DNA from: Candidatus Pelagibacter sp. TMED118
GTDB lineage: Bacteria > Pseudomonadota > Alphaproteobacteria > Pelagibacterales > Pelagibacteraceae
NCBI GenBank assembly: GCA_002170205.2
Contig: NHFT02000007.1
Span: 137,073-155,546, forward strand
Direction: 5' to 3'
Length of the DNA stretch: 18,474 nucleotides
In this document: positions 1 to 8,886 of the stretch, piece by piece
Position numbering within the stretch: the first letter of the stretch is position 1
Layout of the letters: each line of letters starts with the position of its first letter
Translations under genes and position numbers: made by a program
The notes under the pieces: generated by a model
Seen by the model: the letters and a program-made list of their open reading frames with translations, nothing else
Told to the model about the DNA's origin: nothing
The model's database searches: none

Positions 1-2287
1 CGGCTCTAGGCAATTCAATCATGGTGCCAACTAAGAAATTTAATTTTGTTTTGACTTTTTTTTCTAAATCCTTTGCTACCCTTATAACTAAATTTTTCAT
101 AATTTTTATTTCAGCCTCAGTTGAAACTAACGGTATCATAATTTCAGGCATTATTGACTTTATATTATTCTTTTTACATTCTATTAATGCTTCAAAAACT
201 GCTCTGCATTGCATTTCATAAATTTCAGGAAAAGATATAGCCAATCTACAGCCTCTGTGTCCAAGCATAGGATTTTGCTCATGTAATTCAAGTATTCTTT
301 GTTCAACTTCATTTAATGTCAAATTTAATGAGTCTGCAATTTCTAAAATTTCTTGTTTATTTTTTGGTAAAAACTCATGTAGAGGTGGATCCAGCAATCT
401 AACTGTAACAGGTAAACCTTTCATAATTTTGAAAATTTTTACAAAATCCTTCTTTTGATAAGGTAATAATTTTAGCAGAGCTTTGTCTCTGTCTGTCTTG
501 GATTTAGAAAGTATCATCTCTCTAACAGATTGTATTCTATCCTCATCGAAAAACATATGTTCTGTTCTACATAGTCCTATGCCTTCAGCACCAAAATCTC
601 TGGCAATTTTTGTGTCTAACGGTGTTTCAGAATTAGTTCTAATTTTAAGTTTCCTAAATTTATCAGCCCAATTCATTACTTTTAAAAAATCGCCAGTTAT
701 ATCCGGCTTTATAGTTTCTACTTTTCCTAAAATGATTCTTCCAGTTGCTCCGTCTATTGTAATAAAATCTCCCTCTTTAATAAGTTGATTTTTAGCCTTA
801 AAATTTTTGTTTTTGTAATCTATTTCTATTTCACTTGTTCCAGATACACACGGTCTTCCCATTCCTCTGGCTACTACAGCAGCATGACTGGTCATCCCTC
901 CTCTTGATGTCAAAATTCCTTTTGCGGCATGCATACCATTTATATCCTCGGGCGATGTTTCAATTCTAACTAAAATAGTATCCTGCATCATGGAATCTAA
1001 CCTTTCTGCTTCCTCAGAGGAAAATACGACTTTTCCACTTGCGGCACCAGGAGATGCTGGTAAACCTTTTGCTATTACTTTTATATTGCTTTTTTCATCA
1101 ATAGATGGATGTAGTAAGTTATCAAGAGACCCTGGTTCTATCCTTAATAAAGCTTCTTTTTTTGAAATTAATTTTTCTTTTACCATATCGACTGCAATCT
1201 TTATTGCTGATTTTGCAGTTCTTTTTCCTGACCTCGTTTGAAGAATCCACAATTTATTATTTTCAACAGTAAATTCGACATCTTGCATATCCCTATAGTG
1301 ATTCTCTAATAATTTAAGTATTTTTTTTAATTCTTTAAATACTACAGGCATCCTTTCCTCTAATGATAATTGAGAAGAATTGGAATTTTTTTTATATTTT
1401 TTTGTGATGTATTGTGGTGTTCTAGTACCAGCAACAACATCTTCCCCTTGGGCATTAATTAAATATTCACCATATATTTCATTTTTTCCGTTTGATGGAT
1501 CTCGTGTAAAAACAACACCAGTTGCACAATCTTCTCCCATATTACCAAATACCATTGATTGAATATTTACAGCAGTTCCCCAGCTTGATGGAATTTGATT
1601 AATTTTACGATAACTCTTTGCTCTTTTACTTTCCCATGATAAAAATACCGCGTATATTGCACCAATTAGTTGTTCATTGACATCTTCTGGAAAATTCTTT
1701 TTAGTTTCTTTTTTAACAAGATCTTTAAAATCACAAATTAAGGCTTTCCAGTCCTCGGATGTTAAATCCGTATCTAACAACACTCCTTTCGTTAACTTAT
1801 AGTTTTCAATTAAATCCTCAAATTTATAATTTTCTATTTTTAAAACTACGCTCGAATACATCTGAATAAATCTTCTATAGCTGTCATTGGCGAATCTTTC
1901 ATTGCGTGTTTGTTGTGCTAATGCCCTAACAGTATTTTCATTAAGTCCTAGATTTAAAATAGTATCCATCATTCCAGGCATTGATACTCTAGCGCCTGAT
2001 CTTACTGATAATAATAGTGGATTTTCCAAACCTCCAAATTTTTTTCCAATTTCTTTTTCAATATTTTTTAATTCTTTAAGAACTTGATTAATAATATTTA
2101 TATTTAATTTTTTATTATTTTTATAAAATACATCACAAACTTCAGTCGTAATGGTAAATCCTGAAGGGACTGGGAATCCTTTTCTGCCCATTTCTGCAAG
2201 ATTAAATCCTTTACCACCTAAAATATTTTTTGGGAAATTTAATTTTCTAGTAAGCTTTGATTTAAAACTAAATACTAACCTTTTCAT
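1..2287 (-). CDS. ppdK: Pyruvate, phosphate dikinase (3' end cut by window edge)
   Basis: Interconverts pyruvate + ATP + Pi and PEP + AMP + PPi, a reversible route between glycolysis and gluconeogenesis in the cytoplasm. About 762 codons are visible; the family is about 880 residues, so roughly the last 115, including the expected catalytic Cys of the PEP/pyruvate domain, lie outside the window. Seen in the translation: N-terminal ATP-grasp region with GGKGFNLAEM near residue 25 and SVRSGARVSMPGMMDT near 95; the phosphohistidine-domain motif GGMTSHAAVVARGMG with the swivelling His at about residue 468; GLCRTEHMF in the C-terminal barrel; and GTMIELPRA just before the left edge. The ATG (2285-2287) overlaps the glyS stop as ATGA, so it is translationally coupled and last in the sppA-glyQ-glyS-ppdK operon. 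The glyS-ppdK order is common in Alphaproteobacteria (family knowledge). The frame is intact throughout. Confidence 0.97.
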   Translation of the reverse strand, partial: MKRLVFSFKSKLTRKLNFPKNILGGKGFNLAEMGRKGFPVPSGFTITTEVCDVFYKNNKKLNINIINQVLKELKNIEKEIGKKFGGLENPLLLSVRSGARVSMPGMMDTILNLGLNENTVRALAQQTRNERFANDSYRRFIQMYSSVVLKIENYKFEDLIENYKLTKGVLLDTDLTSEDWKALICDFKDLVKKETKKNFPEDVNEQLIGAIYAVFLSWESKRAKSYRKINQIPSSWGTAVNIQSMVFGNMGEDCATGVVFTRDPSNGKNEIYGEYLINAQGEDVVAGTRTPQYITKKYKKNSNSSQLSLEERMPVVFKELKKILKLLENHYRDMQDVEFTVENNKLWILQTRSGKRTAKSAIKIAVDMVKEKLISKKEALLRIEPGSLDNLLHPSIDEKSNIKVIAKGLPASPGAASGKVVFSSEEAERLDSMMQDTILVRIETSPEDINGMHAAKGILTSRGGMTSHAAVVARGMGRPCVSGTSEIEIDYKNKNFKAKNQLIKEGDFITIDGATGRIILGKVETIKPDITGDFLKVMNWADKFRKLKIRTNSETPLDTKIARDFGAEGIGLCRTEHMFFDEDRIQSVREMILSKSKTDRDKALLKLLPYQKKDFVKIFKIMKGLPVTVRLLDPPLHEFLPKNKQEILEIADSLNLTLNEVEQRILELHEQNPMLGHRGCRLAISFPEIYEMQCRAVFEALIECKKNNIKSIMPEIMIPLVSTEAEIKIMKNLVIRVAKDLEKKVKTKLNFLVGTMIELPRA

Positions 2288-4356
2288 TTAAAATTCTCTA
2301 ATTTAGCAAAACTCAAATAATTATCATGTGTCATGCATACTAATTTTAATAATAAAAGCCTATTTATTTTTATGTTTTTATCACTATCATTGACAATAAC
2401 ATTTTCAAAAAAATTTGTTACCTCTTGCTTTAAAGAAGATAAAAGGTTTAATTGAGCATCATAATCATTTTCAATTTTAATATTTGTAAAGTTTTTTCTG
2501 ACATCTTGCAATTTTTTGTATAACTCTTTTTCATAAATACTTTTAAATAAAGCAGGATCAACTGTATCTAAATTATTATTATTAATTTCATTTACTTCAT
2601 CGTTTAAAATATTAAAAGCTCTTTTATAGTTTTTAATCAAATTTACTCCAAAGTCTTTACTAATTATTTTATTTAGCTTATCTGCTTTTACATAAATAAT
2701 TTGTAGGTCATTTAAATTAAAGTTAATAAGAGAAGTTTCAATTATATCTTTCCTGATTTCTCTTTCTTTCATATAATTTTTAAATCTTTCTGAAAAGAAA
2801 GACGATAATTTTTCTAATAAAATTTTGTTATCAATATGAATTGATTGATTATTATAAACTTGAGCACTGGTGATTATTAACTCCGCTAATTTAATATTTT
2901 TTTTATTTTCAATTATTGTTCTTATAAGACCAATTGTTAATCTTCTTAATCCATAAGGATCTTTTGAACTCGATGGTGTTATATTTAAACCAAAAAAACC
3001 CACTAAAGTATCGATCTTATCACTTATTGATAAAGCAATACTGTAATTATTTTTCGGAACCTTGCTATGGGCACTTAAAGGCATATATTGATCTTTAATT
3101 GACTGACATATTTCTTTATCAAATCCTTGAGCCTCAGCGAAATATCCCCCTAGGACACCTTGTAGTTCAGGAAATTCACTTACTAACTCCGATAATAAAT
3201 CAACTTTTGATAAAGTTGAGGCTAATTCTACTTTCTCTTTGCTAATCAAAAATGCATCAGATAAGAATCCACCTATTATTTTTAATCTTTGAACTTTATC
3301 AAGATAACTACCTAATCCTTTAAAGTAATTAATATTTTGTAATAACGATACTTGTTTTATCATATTTTTCGATTTGTTTTTATTCCAAAAATATTCAGCA
3401 TCAGATAGTCTTGCATCCACAACATTTTCATTCCCTTTTTTTATTAAGCCATTTTTATCATTACAATCGATAACTACATAAAACATATTTATTAGTTTTG
3501 AATTTTGATCATAAATAACAAAAAATTTTTGATGATATTCAATTGTAGTAATAATTAATTCTTTTGGCATATTTAAATATTTTTTATTAAAGGAGCATAG
3601 TATTATTTTAGGTCTATCTAAAATATTTGTTACCTCTTCTAGAAGTTGATTATTTATAAATATTTTATAATTATTTAGTTTAGATGATTTAACTAGATTT
3701 TTCTCAATATATTTTTTTCTCTCATTATGATCAACAATTATGTTTTGTTTAACAAAAAATTTTTTATAAGATTTATAATTTTTGAAAACTTTTGTTTTAT
3801 CCTCGAAATCCTTATCTACAAAAGTCTTGTTAGAGCTCTTAAGGTGAAAATAATTAAATTTTAATGCGTTGCCTTCATAAATAGCCATTATAGATTTTAA
3901 TGGCCTTCCCCAATATAAATCATATGTGCCCCATTTCATTGACTTTTTCCACTTAACACTCGATAACAAATTAGGAATATTTTCTTCTAGAATATTTTTT
4001 GTTTTAATTTTTTCCTTTAACGTTTTATAGAAAAAAAACTCACCTTTCTCTAACTTTTTTTTAAAAATTTTATTTTTTGTAATTTTATTTTTCTCTAAAA
4101 AACCTATTATAGCCTCTTCTGGGGCGTTTGTGCTGGGGCCTTTAAGGACTTTTGAATTTTTAATTGCTTCCTTTTGAATATTTTTAAAATGAACAATTAA
4201 TCTATTTGGTGTTGATAACGCCGAAAAATTTTTATCATAAATTATATTCTCCTGATCGAAAAAATTAGTAAAAATATTTAACAAGTTCTCTCTTGCATTG
4301 GTTTGTAATTTCGACGGCATTTCTTCACTAAATAATTCTAATAATAATTCTGGCAT
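2284..4356 (-). CDS. glyS: Glycyl-tRNA synthetase beta subunit
   Basis: Beta chain of the bacterial alpha2beta2 glycyl-tRNA synthetase; it binds tRNA-Gly while the alpha chain carries the class II active site. The 690-residue length is normal for GlyS. Seen: the family N-terminus MPELLLELFSEEMP; LGGYFAEAQG near residue 405; SSKDPYGLRR near 465, the segment matching the usual GSKDP-ALRR; and a charged C-terminal region where the DALR anticodon-binding domain is expected. The ATG (4354-4356) directly abuts the glyQ stop codon with no gap. AAGGA about ten bases upstream, inside the end of glyQ, is one of the few recognisable ribosome binding sites in the window. The stop overlaps the ppdK start (ATGA). 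Lysine, isoleucine and asparagine content is very high, as in its neighbours, so nothing suggests transfer. Confidence 0.97.
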   Translation of the reverse strand: MPELLLELFSEEMPSKLQTNARENLLNIFTNFFDQENIIYDKNFSALSTPNRLIVHFKNIQKEAIKNSKVLKGPSTNAPEEAIIGFLEKNKITKNKIFKKKLEKGEFFFYKTLKEKIKTKNILEENIPNLLSSVKWKKSMKWGTYDLYWGRPLKSIMAIYEGNALKFNYFHLKSSNKTFVDKDFEDKTKVFKNYKSYKKFFVKQNIIVDHNERKKYIEKNLVKSSKLNNYKIFINNQLLEEVTNILDRPKIILCSFNKKYLNMPKELIITTIEYHQKFFVIYDQNSKLINMFYVVIDCNDKNGLIKKGNENVVDARLSDAEYFWNKNKSKNMIKQVSLLQNINYFKGLGSYLDKVQRLKIIGGFLSDAFLISKEKVELASTLSKVDLLSELVSEFPELQGVLGGYFAEAQGFDKEICQSIKDQYMPLSAHSKVPKNNYSIALSISDKIDTLVGFFGLNITPSSSKDPYGLRRLTIGLIRTIIENKKNIKLAELIITSAQVYNNQSIHIDNKILLEKLSSFFSERFKNYMKEREIRKDIIETSLINFNLNDLQIIYVKADKLNKIISKDFGVNLIKNYKRAFNILNDEVNEINNNNLDTVDPALFKSIYEKELYKKLQDVRKNFTNIKIENDYDAQLNLLSSLKQEVTNFFENVIVNDSDKNIKINRLLLLKLVCMTHDNYLSFAKLENFK

Positions 4357-5226
4357 TTACTTATTGTCCTTTAACCATATTTCTCCTGCTCCTTTAACCA
4401 TATCTCTAATTTTAGAGATAAAATTGGATCTATGAGCAATGCTAATTGCGCCTCTAGCATCCAGAACATTAAATATATGACTTGCTTTTAAACATTGGTC
4501 ATAAGCTGGGAGTGCTAAATTATTTTCTATTAAATTTTGAGCCTCAGCCTCAATGAAATCAAATGTAGTGAATAAATTTTTTGTATTTGCTAAATCAAAA
4601 TTGTATTTTGAGAATTCTTTTTCCGATTGATAAAAGATATCTTTATAAGTTATCCCTTTATCATTCCAGATAAGATCAAAAACATTTTTTTTTTGCTGAG
4701 TAAACATACAAATTCTTTCTAAACCATATGTAATTTCAACTGAGATAGGATTACACTGAAATCCCGCCATTTGCTGAAAATATGTAAATTGACTAATTTC
4801 CATTCCATCACACCAAACTTCCCATCCTAAACCTGCTGCACCTAAAGTGGGACTCTCCCAATCGTCCTCGACAAATCTTATATCATGGTTTTTTTTTTCA
4901 ATACCAATTACTGATAGACTTTTTAAAAATAATTTTTTTATGTTGTCTGGGGAAGGTTTGATAATAGTTTGAAATTGAAAATAATGTTGAAGTCGATTAG
5001 GATTTTCTCCATACCTTCCATCACTGGGCCTACGAGATGGCTGAACATATGAAGCCTTCCAAGGCTTAGAACCTATAGATCTAAGTGTTGTTGCTGGATG
5101 AAATGTTCCTGCACCAACTTCTAGATCGTAAGGCTGTAAAATTACACAACCCTGTTTACTCCAATAATTTTGAAGATTGAAAATTGTATTTTGAAATGTA
5201 AAAAAATTTTTTTTTTTAGAAACCAT
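4357..5226 (-). CDS. glyQ: Glycyl-tRNA synthetase alpha subunit
   Basis: Catalytic alpha chain of alpha2beta2 glycyl-tRNA synthetase, charging tRNA-Gly together with GlyS. I choose the ATG at 5224-5226, giving 289 residues ([12 protein letters not shown]...), over a TTG at 5253 that would add nine residues. The ATG fits the family length, and the TTG would overlap the upstream gene by 38 bases instead of 11. Class II motifs are clear: [65 protein letters not shown], and later [20 protein letters not shown]. Codons 4-7 lie in a run of 11 A on the coding strand (5207-5217), a possible slippage site near the start. It overlaps the end of the S49 peptidase gene and abuts glyS, so the three are almost certainly one transcript. 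Confidence 0.96.
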   Translation of the reverse strand: MVSKKKNFFTFQNTIFNLQNYWSKQGCVILQPYDLEVGAGTFHPATTLRSIGSKPWKASYVQPSRRPSDGRYGENPNRLQHYFQFQTIIKPSPDNIKKLFLKSLSVIGIEKKNHDIRFVEDDWESPTLGAAGLGWEVWCDGMEISQFTYFQQMAGFQCNPISVEITYGLERICMFTQQKKNVFDLIWNDKGITYKDIFYQSEKEFSKYNFDLANTKNLFTTFDFIEAEAQNLIENNLALPAYDQCLKASHIFNVLDARGAISIAHRSNFISKIRDMVKGAGEIWLKDNK

Positions 5227-6022
5227 ATTTTTGCCAGATAGATCTTTTCTCAATTATATTTAATAATTTTTCTGTCTGAGATTCCGAGGATAATTTTCTA
5301 GCCAACCATCCCTTATTTTTTTCAAAACTTTTTATAATAACTTCTTCACCATATTTTTCTCTAAGAACATCATTTGCATTTCCAATTCCGTCAATCAAAC
5401 CTAGCTCTAATGCTTTTTTTCCGGACCAAAATTCTCCGCTGAATAATTCTACATTAGTATCTTTTTTAAGTTTTGTAGATCTGCTATTATTCACGACATC
5501 TATAAAGTTTTTGTGAAGGTCTAATTGGATATTTTTCAATCTTTCAATATCCTCTGTTTTTTCATCCAAAAAGGGATCTAAAGTACTTTTATTTTTACCA
5601 GCTGTATAAACTCTCCTCTGCACACCAATTTTTTCAATTAATTTTTTAAAACCAAAAGAGGAATATATAACTCCTATTGATCCGATGATTGAACTTTGAT
5701 TTGCATATATCTCATCCCCTGCACAAGAAATTAAATATCCTCCAGAAGCTGCAAGGTCTTCTGCAAAAACAATAACCTTTTTTCTATTTTTCTTAGCTTG
5801 ATATTTTATGAAATCATGGACTAAATGAGATTGAACTGGCGAACCTCCTGGTGAATTTATTGAGATTGCAACTGCAGGTGATTTCTTTAATGAAAAAGCT
5901 TTCTTAATTATTTCCTCTTGACCTGATAAGTCAATGCCTTGTTTAAATTTACCTACATTTCCTATCACGCCAGAAAGTTTGATAAGCGGTATAATTTTTT
6001 TTTTTTTGAATAATGAAAACAT
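5216..6022 (-). CDS. sppA: S49 family serine peptidase (SppA/SohB-like)
   Basis: Ser/Lys-dyad peptidase of family S49, whose members degrade cleaved signal peptides or other membrane-associated peptides. The 268-residue protein matches the short single-domain form. Seen: [10 protein letters not shown] at residues 53-62; the nucleophile region [19 protein letters not shown] with Ser93; [10 protein letters not shown] at 110-119; and Lys145 in AGKNKST. The 52-residue Ser-Lys spacing is that known for the short bacterial SppA. I see no signal peptide or N-terminal membrane anchor: the protein starts with a basic stretch (residues 6-9 all Lys) and moves straight into the fold. It may therefore be cytoplasmic or peripheral, and the substrate cannot be read from sequence. 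It is first in the operon with glyQ-glyS-ppdK and divergent from ispB across 109 bp. Codons 6-10 contain a run of 13 A on the coding strand (5995-6007). No Shine-Dalgarno sequence precedes the ATG. Confidence 0.9.
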   Translation of the reverse strand: MFSLFKKKKIIPLIKLSGVIGNVGKFKQGIDLSGQEEIIKKAFSLKKSPAVAISINSPGGSPVQSHLVHDFIKYQAKKNRKKVIVFAEDLAASGGYLISCAGDEIYANQSSIIGSIGVIYSSFGFKKLIEKIGVQRRVYTAGKNKSTLDPFLDEKTEDIERLKNIQLDLHKNFIDVVNNSRSTKLKKDTNVELFSGEFWSGKKALELGLIDGIGNANDVLREKYGEEVIIKSFEKNKGWLARKLSSESQTEKLLNIIEKRSIWQKYGF

Positions 6023-6131
6023 TAATATGCTTATTAGATTTTTTAGACAATATAAAGTCTACTTATAGTTGAAGTTTTGGGTGCGTCAATTGATAAGTAT
6101 ATTAATAATATTATTATAATATTTTCTAAAA
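6023..6131. promoter_or_regulatory. Divergent promoter region, sppA / ispB
   Basis: This 109 bp region is the largest gap between genes in the window and separates two divergent starts. On the plus strand TTGATA (6090-6095) precedes a perfect TATAAT (6115-6120) with a 19-base spacer; initiation would fall about 5 bases before the ispB ATG. On the minus strand TTGACG (6089-6084), a 16-base spacer and TATAAG (6067-6062) give a good sigma-70-like promoter with a leader of roughly 33 bases for sppA. The two -35 boxes abut back to back across the palindrome TCAATTGA (6086-6093), so polymerases on the two strands might interfere. These are assigned by eye from consensus matches. Confidence 0.5.
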
Positions 6132-7145
6132 ATGGGCACTGTAGTTCAACTAAAAAGCAAGATTAATAACTCTTATTCTGAGCTAAAAACTTCAGTTGAA
6201 GATAAACTAATTTTAGTCGATGAGAAAATAAAACAAAAATTAACAAGTAAAGTTGAATTAGTTGATGAAATGACCAAATACCACATTAATACAGGTGGAA
6301 AAAGAATTAGAGCATTGCTTACTTTAGGATCCGCAAAGTTGTGTGGTTATCTAAAAGGCGGGAGAGACATAAATCTTTCGGCTTGTGTTGAGCTAATACA
6401 TTCAGCAACTCTGATGCATGACGATGTTATAGATAATGGAGAAGTAAGAAGAGGTAAAAAAACACTTAATAAGATATGGGGTAATCAATCGTCCATTTTA
6501 GTCGGTGACTATTTACTTAGTAGATGTTTTGAAATGATGGTTGATGATGGAGATTTAGAAATATTAAAACTTCTATCTTCAACCTCCGCAGAAATCTCGC
6601 AAGGGGAAGTATTGCAGTTACAACATAATAAAGAGATAGATATTTTAGAAGAAACGTATTTAAGAATAATTTCTTGGAAAACTGCGTCCTTATTTGCTGC
6701 ATCTACTAAAGTAGGAGCAATTCTTTCAAAAAAAGAAAATAAGTTTAAGGATGCGTTACATTCATATGGTAAAAACCTAGGACTAACATTTCAAATTGCT
6801 GATGATACCCTTGATTATAATTCAGATCTTAAAATGTTTGGAAAACAAATAGGTAATGATTTTTTCGAAGGCAAAGTTACTTTACCTATAATTTTACTTT
6901 ATCAAAAAATAAATAATGAGGAAAAAAATGAGTTATTTATAATTTTTAATAAGAAAAAGAGAGACAACGTTGATCTAAATAAAGTATTAGAGATGATAAA
7001 AAAATATAAAGTAATAAACGATTGTTATAAAAAAGCAGAGTACTTTATAAATATAGCTTCGAACTCTTTGAATATATTTGAAGATAGCAAAGAAAAACAG
7101 ATACTAAAAAGCCTTACATATTTTAGTTTGGGAAGATCTTTTTAA
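6132..7145 (+). CDS. ispB: Long-chain polyprenyl diphosphate synthase (octaprenyl-type)
   Basis: Trans-prenyltransferase that adds isopentenyl-PP units to an allylic primer to make the ubiquinone side chain. Seen in the 337 residues: GGKRIR (55-60, diphosphate binding), the first Asp-rich motif HDDVID with Asp97, Asp98 and Asp101, the RRGK segment (106-109), and the second Asp-rich motif ADDTLD with Asp224, Asp225 and Asp228. The fifth residue before the first motif is a small Ala (Ala92), as in E. coli IspB, which allows a long chain to grow past this point. That separates it from the second prenyl synthase at 10793-11662, which has Tyr there. The exact chain length cannot be read from sequence. 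Its TAA shares a TTAA palindrome with the convergent pdxH stop. No Shine-Dalgarno sequence is seen and the -10 box lies 11 bases before the ATG. Confidence 0.93.
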   Translation: MGTVVQLKSKINNSYSELKTSVEDKLILVDEKIKQKLTSKVELVDEMTKYHINTGGKRIRALLTLGSAKLCGYLKGGRDINLSACVELIHSATLMHDDVIDNGEVRRGKKTLNKIWGNQSSILVGDYLLSRCFEMMVDDGDLEILKLLSSTSAEISQGEVLQLQHNKEIDILEETYLRIISWKTASLFAASTKVGAILSKKENKFKDALHSYGKNLGLTFQIADDTLDYNSDLKMFGKQIGNDFFEGKVTLPIILLYQKINNEEKNELFIIFNKKKRDNVDLNKVLEMIKKYKVINDCYKKAEYFINIASNSLNIFEDSKEKQILKSLTYFSLGRSF

Positions 7146-7768
7146 GGGCTAAGTAAAAACTTTTCCCACAAATCTTTTCCATTTTTTTTATACTTGAGAC
7201 GTTCATGAATTCTATTTTCACCATCCAACCAAAACTCAATTGTTTTAGGTTCTAAAATCCATCCAGACCAATATGGAGGTCGTGGTACTTTTTCTTCGTC
7301 GGGATACTTTTTTTTGAACTCCTCTATATTTTTATAAAGTTCATCTCTATTTTTTAAAATTTTGCTTTGATTTGATGCCCAAGCACCAATTCTACTTCTA
7401 TAAGCTCTAGAGTTATAATAATCATCAGCGTCTTTGTTATTAACTGAATTTATTGTACCAACTATTCTTATTTGTCTTAACAAGCTTTTCCAATGAAAGC
7501 ACATAGATGCATTTGGGTTATTTTTTAAATCATCGCTTTTTTTGCTATTTAAATTTGTATAAAAAACAAATCCTTTTGAGCTAAAATCCTTTAGCAAAAC
7601 CATTCTGACAGTTGGTATTAAATTAACATCAGATGTCGCTAAAGCAACAGCATTTGGATCGTTAATCTCAGCTTTTACAGCCTCTTCGAACCAAACCTTG
7701 AATAAATCTATAGGTTTATCCGTGTCACCGAAGCAAATATTAAGTCCTAAAGAATTTTTTTGATTCAT
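7142..7768 (-). CDS. pdxH: Pyridoxamine/pyridoxine 5'-phosphate oxidase
   Basis: FMN-dependent oxidase that converts pyridoxine-P or pyridoxamine-P into pyridoxal-P, the last step of B6 synthesis and salvage. The 208 residues match the family. Seen: the FMN-binding RMVLLK (55-60), FYTNLNSKKSDDL (69-81), FHWKSLLRQIRIVG (91-104), RSRIGAWASNQS (124-135), RPPYWSGW (163-170) and the substrate-contact Arg186-x-His188 of the family's R-x-H near the C-terminus. It is a single-gene unit facing aroC across 32 bp and converging on ispB, with both stop codons formed from one TTAA. No Shine-Dalgarno sequence is seen before the ATG. Confidence 0.96.
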   Translation of the reverse strand: MNQKNSLGLNICFGDTDKPIDLFKVWFEEAVKAEINDPNAVALATSDVNLIPTVRMVLLKDFSSKGFVFYTNLNSKKSDDLKNNPNASMCFHWKSLLRQIRIVGTINSVNNKDADDYYNSRAYRSRIGAWASNQSKILKNRDELYKNIEEFKKKYPDEEKVPRPPYWSGWILEPKTIEFWLDGENRIHERLKYKKNGKDLWEKFLLSP

Positions 7769-7800
7769 AATTTAAACAAAATAACTTATATAATATATTT
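7769..7800. promoter_or_regulatory. Compact divergent promoter, pdxH / aroC
   Basis: Only 32 bp separate two start codons. On the plus strand a perfect TATAAT (7789-7794) ends six bases before the aroC ATG, so initiation about 7 bases downstream would start the message at or next to the A of ATG. On the minus strand overlapping TATATT (7797-7792) and TATAAG (7790-7785) could serve pdxH with a leader of roughly 10-20 bases. No good -35 is visible at 16-18 bases on the plus side. Neither gene has a Shine-Dalgarno sequence. Confidence 0.45.
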
Positions 7801-8886
7801 ATGTCTTTTAACACATTTGGAAAAATATTCCGTTTTACTACATGGGGAGAATCGCATGGTCCTGCAATAGGGTGTATTGTTGATGGATGTCCGCCAAATA
7901 TATCAATAAGAGAAGAAGATATTCAAATTGAGCTAAACAAAAGAAAACCTGGGCAATCAAAGTTTACAACACAAAGAAAAGAAGATGATAAAGTTCATAT
8001 TTTATCTGGGGTATTTGAGGGAAAAACAACTGGAACACCAATTTCTATGATTATTTATAATCAAGATATGAGGTCAAGAGACTATGAAACCATTAAAAAT
8101 AAATTTAGACCAGGGCATGCAGATTTTACATATTTTAAAAAATATGGCATTAGGGATTACAGGGGAGGTGGTCGCCAATCAGCAAGGGAAACTGCATCAA
8201 GAGTTGCCGCGGGCGCTATCGCAAAAAAGGTTTTACAAACTAAGCTAGGAAAAAAATTTAAGGTAATTGGAGCAGTAACGCAACTTGGAATTTTAGGTTG
8301 TAATCAAAAAAAATGGGATGATAGTTATATAAGAAAAAATGCATTATTTTGTCCTGACAAGTCTATGATAAAATTGTGGGAAAAATATTTGCTTGGTATA
8401 AGAAAAGCTGGCTCATCTTGTGGAGCTATAATTGAGATACGAGCAAGAGGAATCCCAGTTGGTCTTGGTGCACCAATTTATTCAAAATTAGACATGGATC
8501 TTGCAGCTGCAATGATGAGTATAAATGCAGTTAAAGGTGTTAACATTGGATCAGGAATGAATTCAGCACAATTGACTGGGGAAGAAAATTCTGATGAAAT
8601 TGTGCAGAAAGGAAAAAGAATTAACTTTATATCTAATAACGCAGGTGGTATTTTGGGTGGAATATCGTCGGGTCAAGAAATAAAGGTTTCTTTTGCTGTT
8701 AAACCCACTTCTTCAATTCTTACTTCTAGAAAAACAATAAATAGATTTGGAAAAAATACATCTATATCAGTTAAAGGTAGACACGATCCATGTGTTGGAA
8801 TAAGAGCTGTTCCAATAGGTGAAGCAATGATGAACTGCGTATTGCTCGATCATATGTTGATGAACAACGCTCAGTGCAAATTTTAA
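7801..8886 (+). CDS. aroC: Chorismate synthase
   Basis: Last step of the shikimate pathway: 1,4-elimination of phosphate from EPSP to give chorismate, using reduced FMN. Chorismate leads to aromatic amino acids, folate and the ubiquinone ring. The 361 residues match the family. Seen: [12 protein letters not shown] (13-24), the catalytic-region [20 protein letters not shown] with His106, [18 protein letters not shown] (122-139), [14 protein letters not shown] in the C-terminal half and the closing [19 protein letters not shown] with the second conserved His. The ATG begins six bases after a TATAAT box, so the transcript may be leaderless. It converges on dxs with a 4-base overlap through TTAA. 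Confidence 0.97.
   Translation: MSFNTFGKIFRFTTWGESHGPAIGCIVDGCPPNISIREEDIQIELNKRKPGQSKFTTQRKEDDKVHILSGVFEGKTTGTPISMIIYNQDMRSRDYETIKNKFRPGHADFTYFKKYGIRDYRGGGRQSARETASRVAAGAIAKKVLQTKLGKKFKVIGAVTQLGILGCNQKKWDDSYIRKNALFCPDKSMIKLWEKYLLGIRKAGSSCGAIIEIRARGIPVGLGAPIYSKLDMDLAAAMMSINAVKGVNIGSGMNSAQLTGEENSDEIVQKGKRINFISNNAGGILGGISSGQEIKVSFAVKPTSSILTSRKTINRFGKNTSISVKGRHDPCVGIRAVPIGEAMMNCVLLDHMLMNNAQCKF

Noticed and set aside
5224..5253. Upstream TTG start for glyQ, adding nine residues.
   Set aside because: The ATG at 5226 fits the family length, and the extension (RKDLSGKN) shows no family resemblance and would lie wholly within sppA.
7129..7172. Imperfect inverted repeat (TGGGAA ... TTCCCA) spanning the ispB/pdxH stops.
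   Set aside because: Only six pairs with a loop of about 25 bases and no T run after it, so it does not qualify as an intrinsic terminator.
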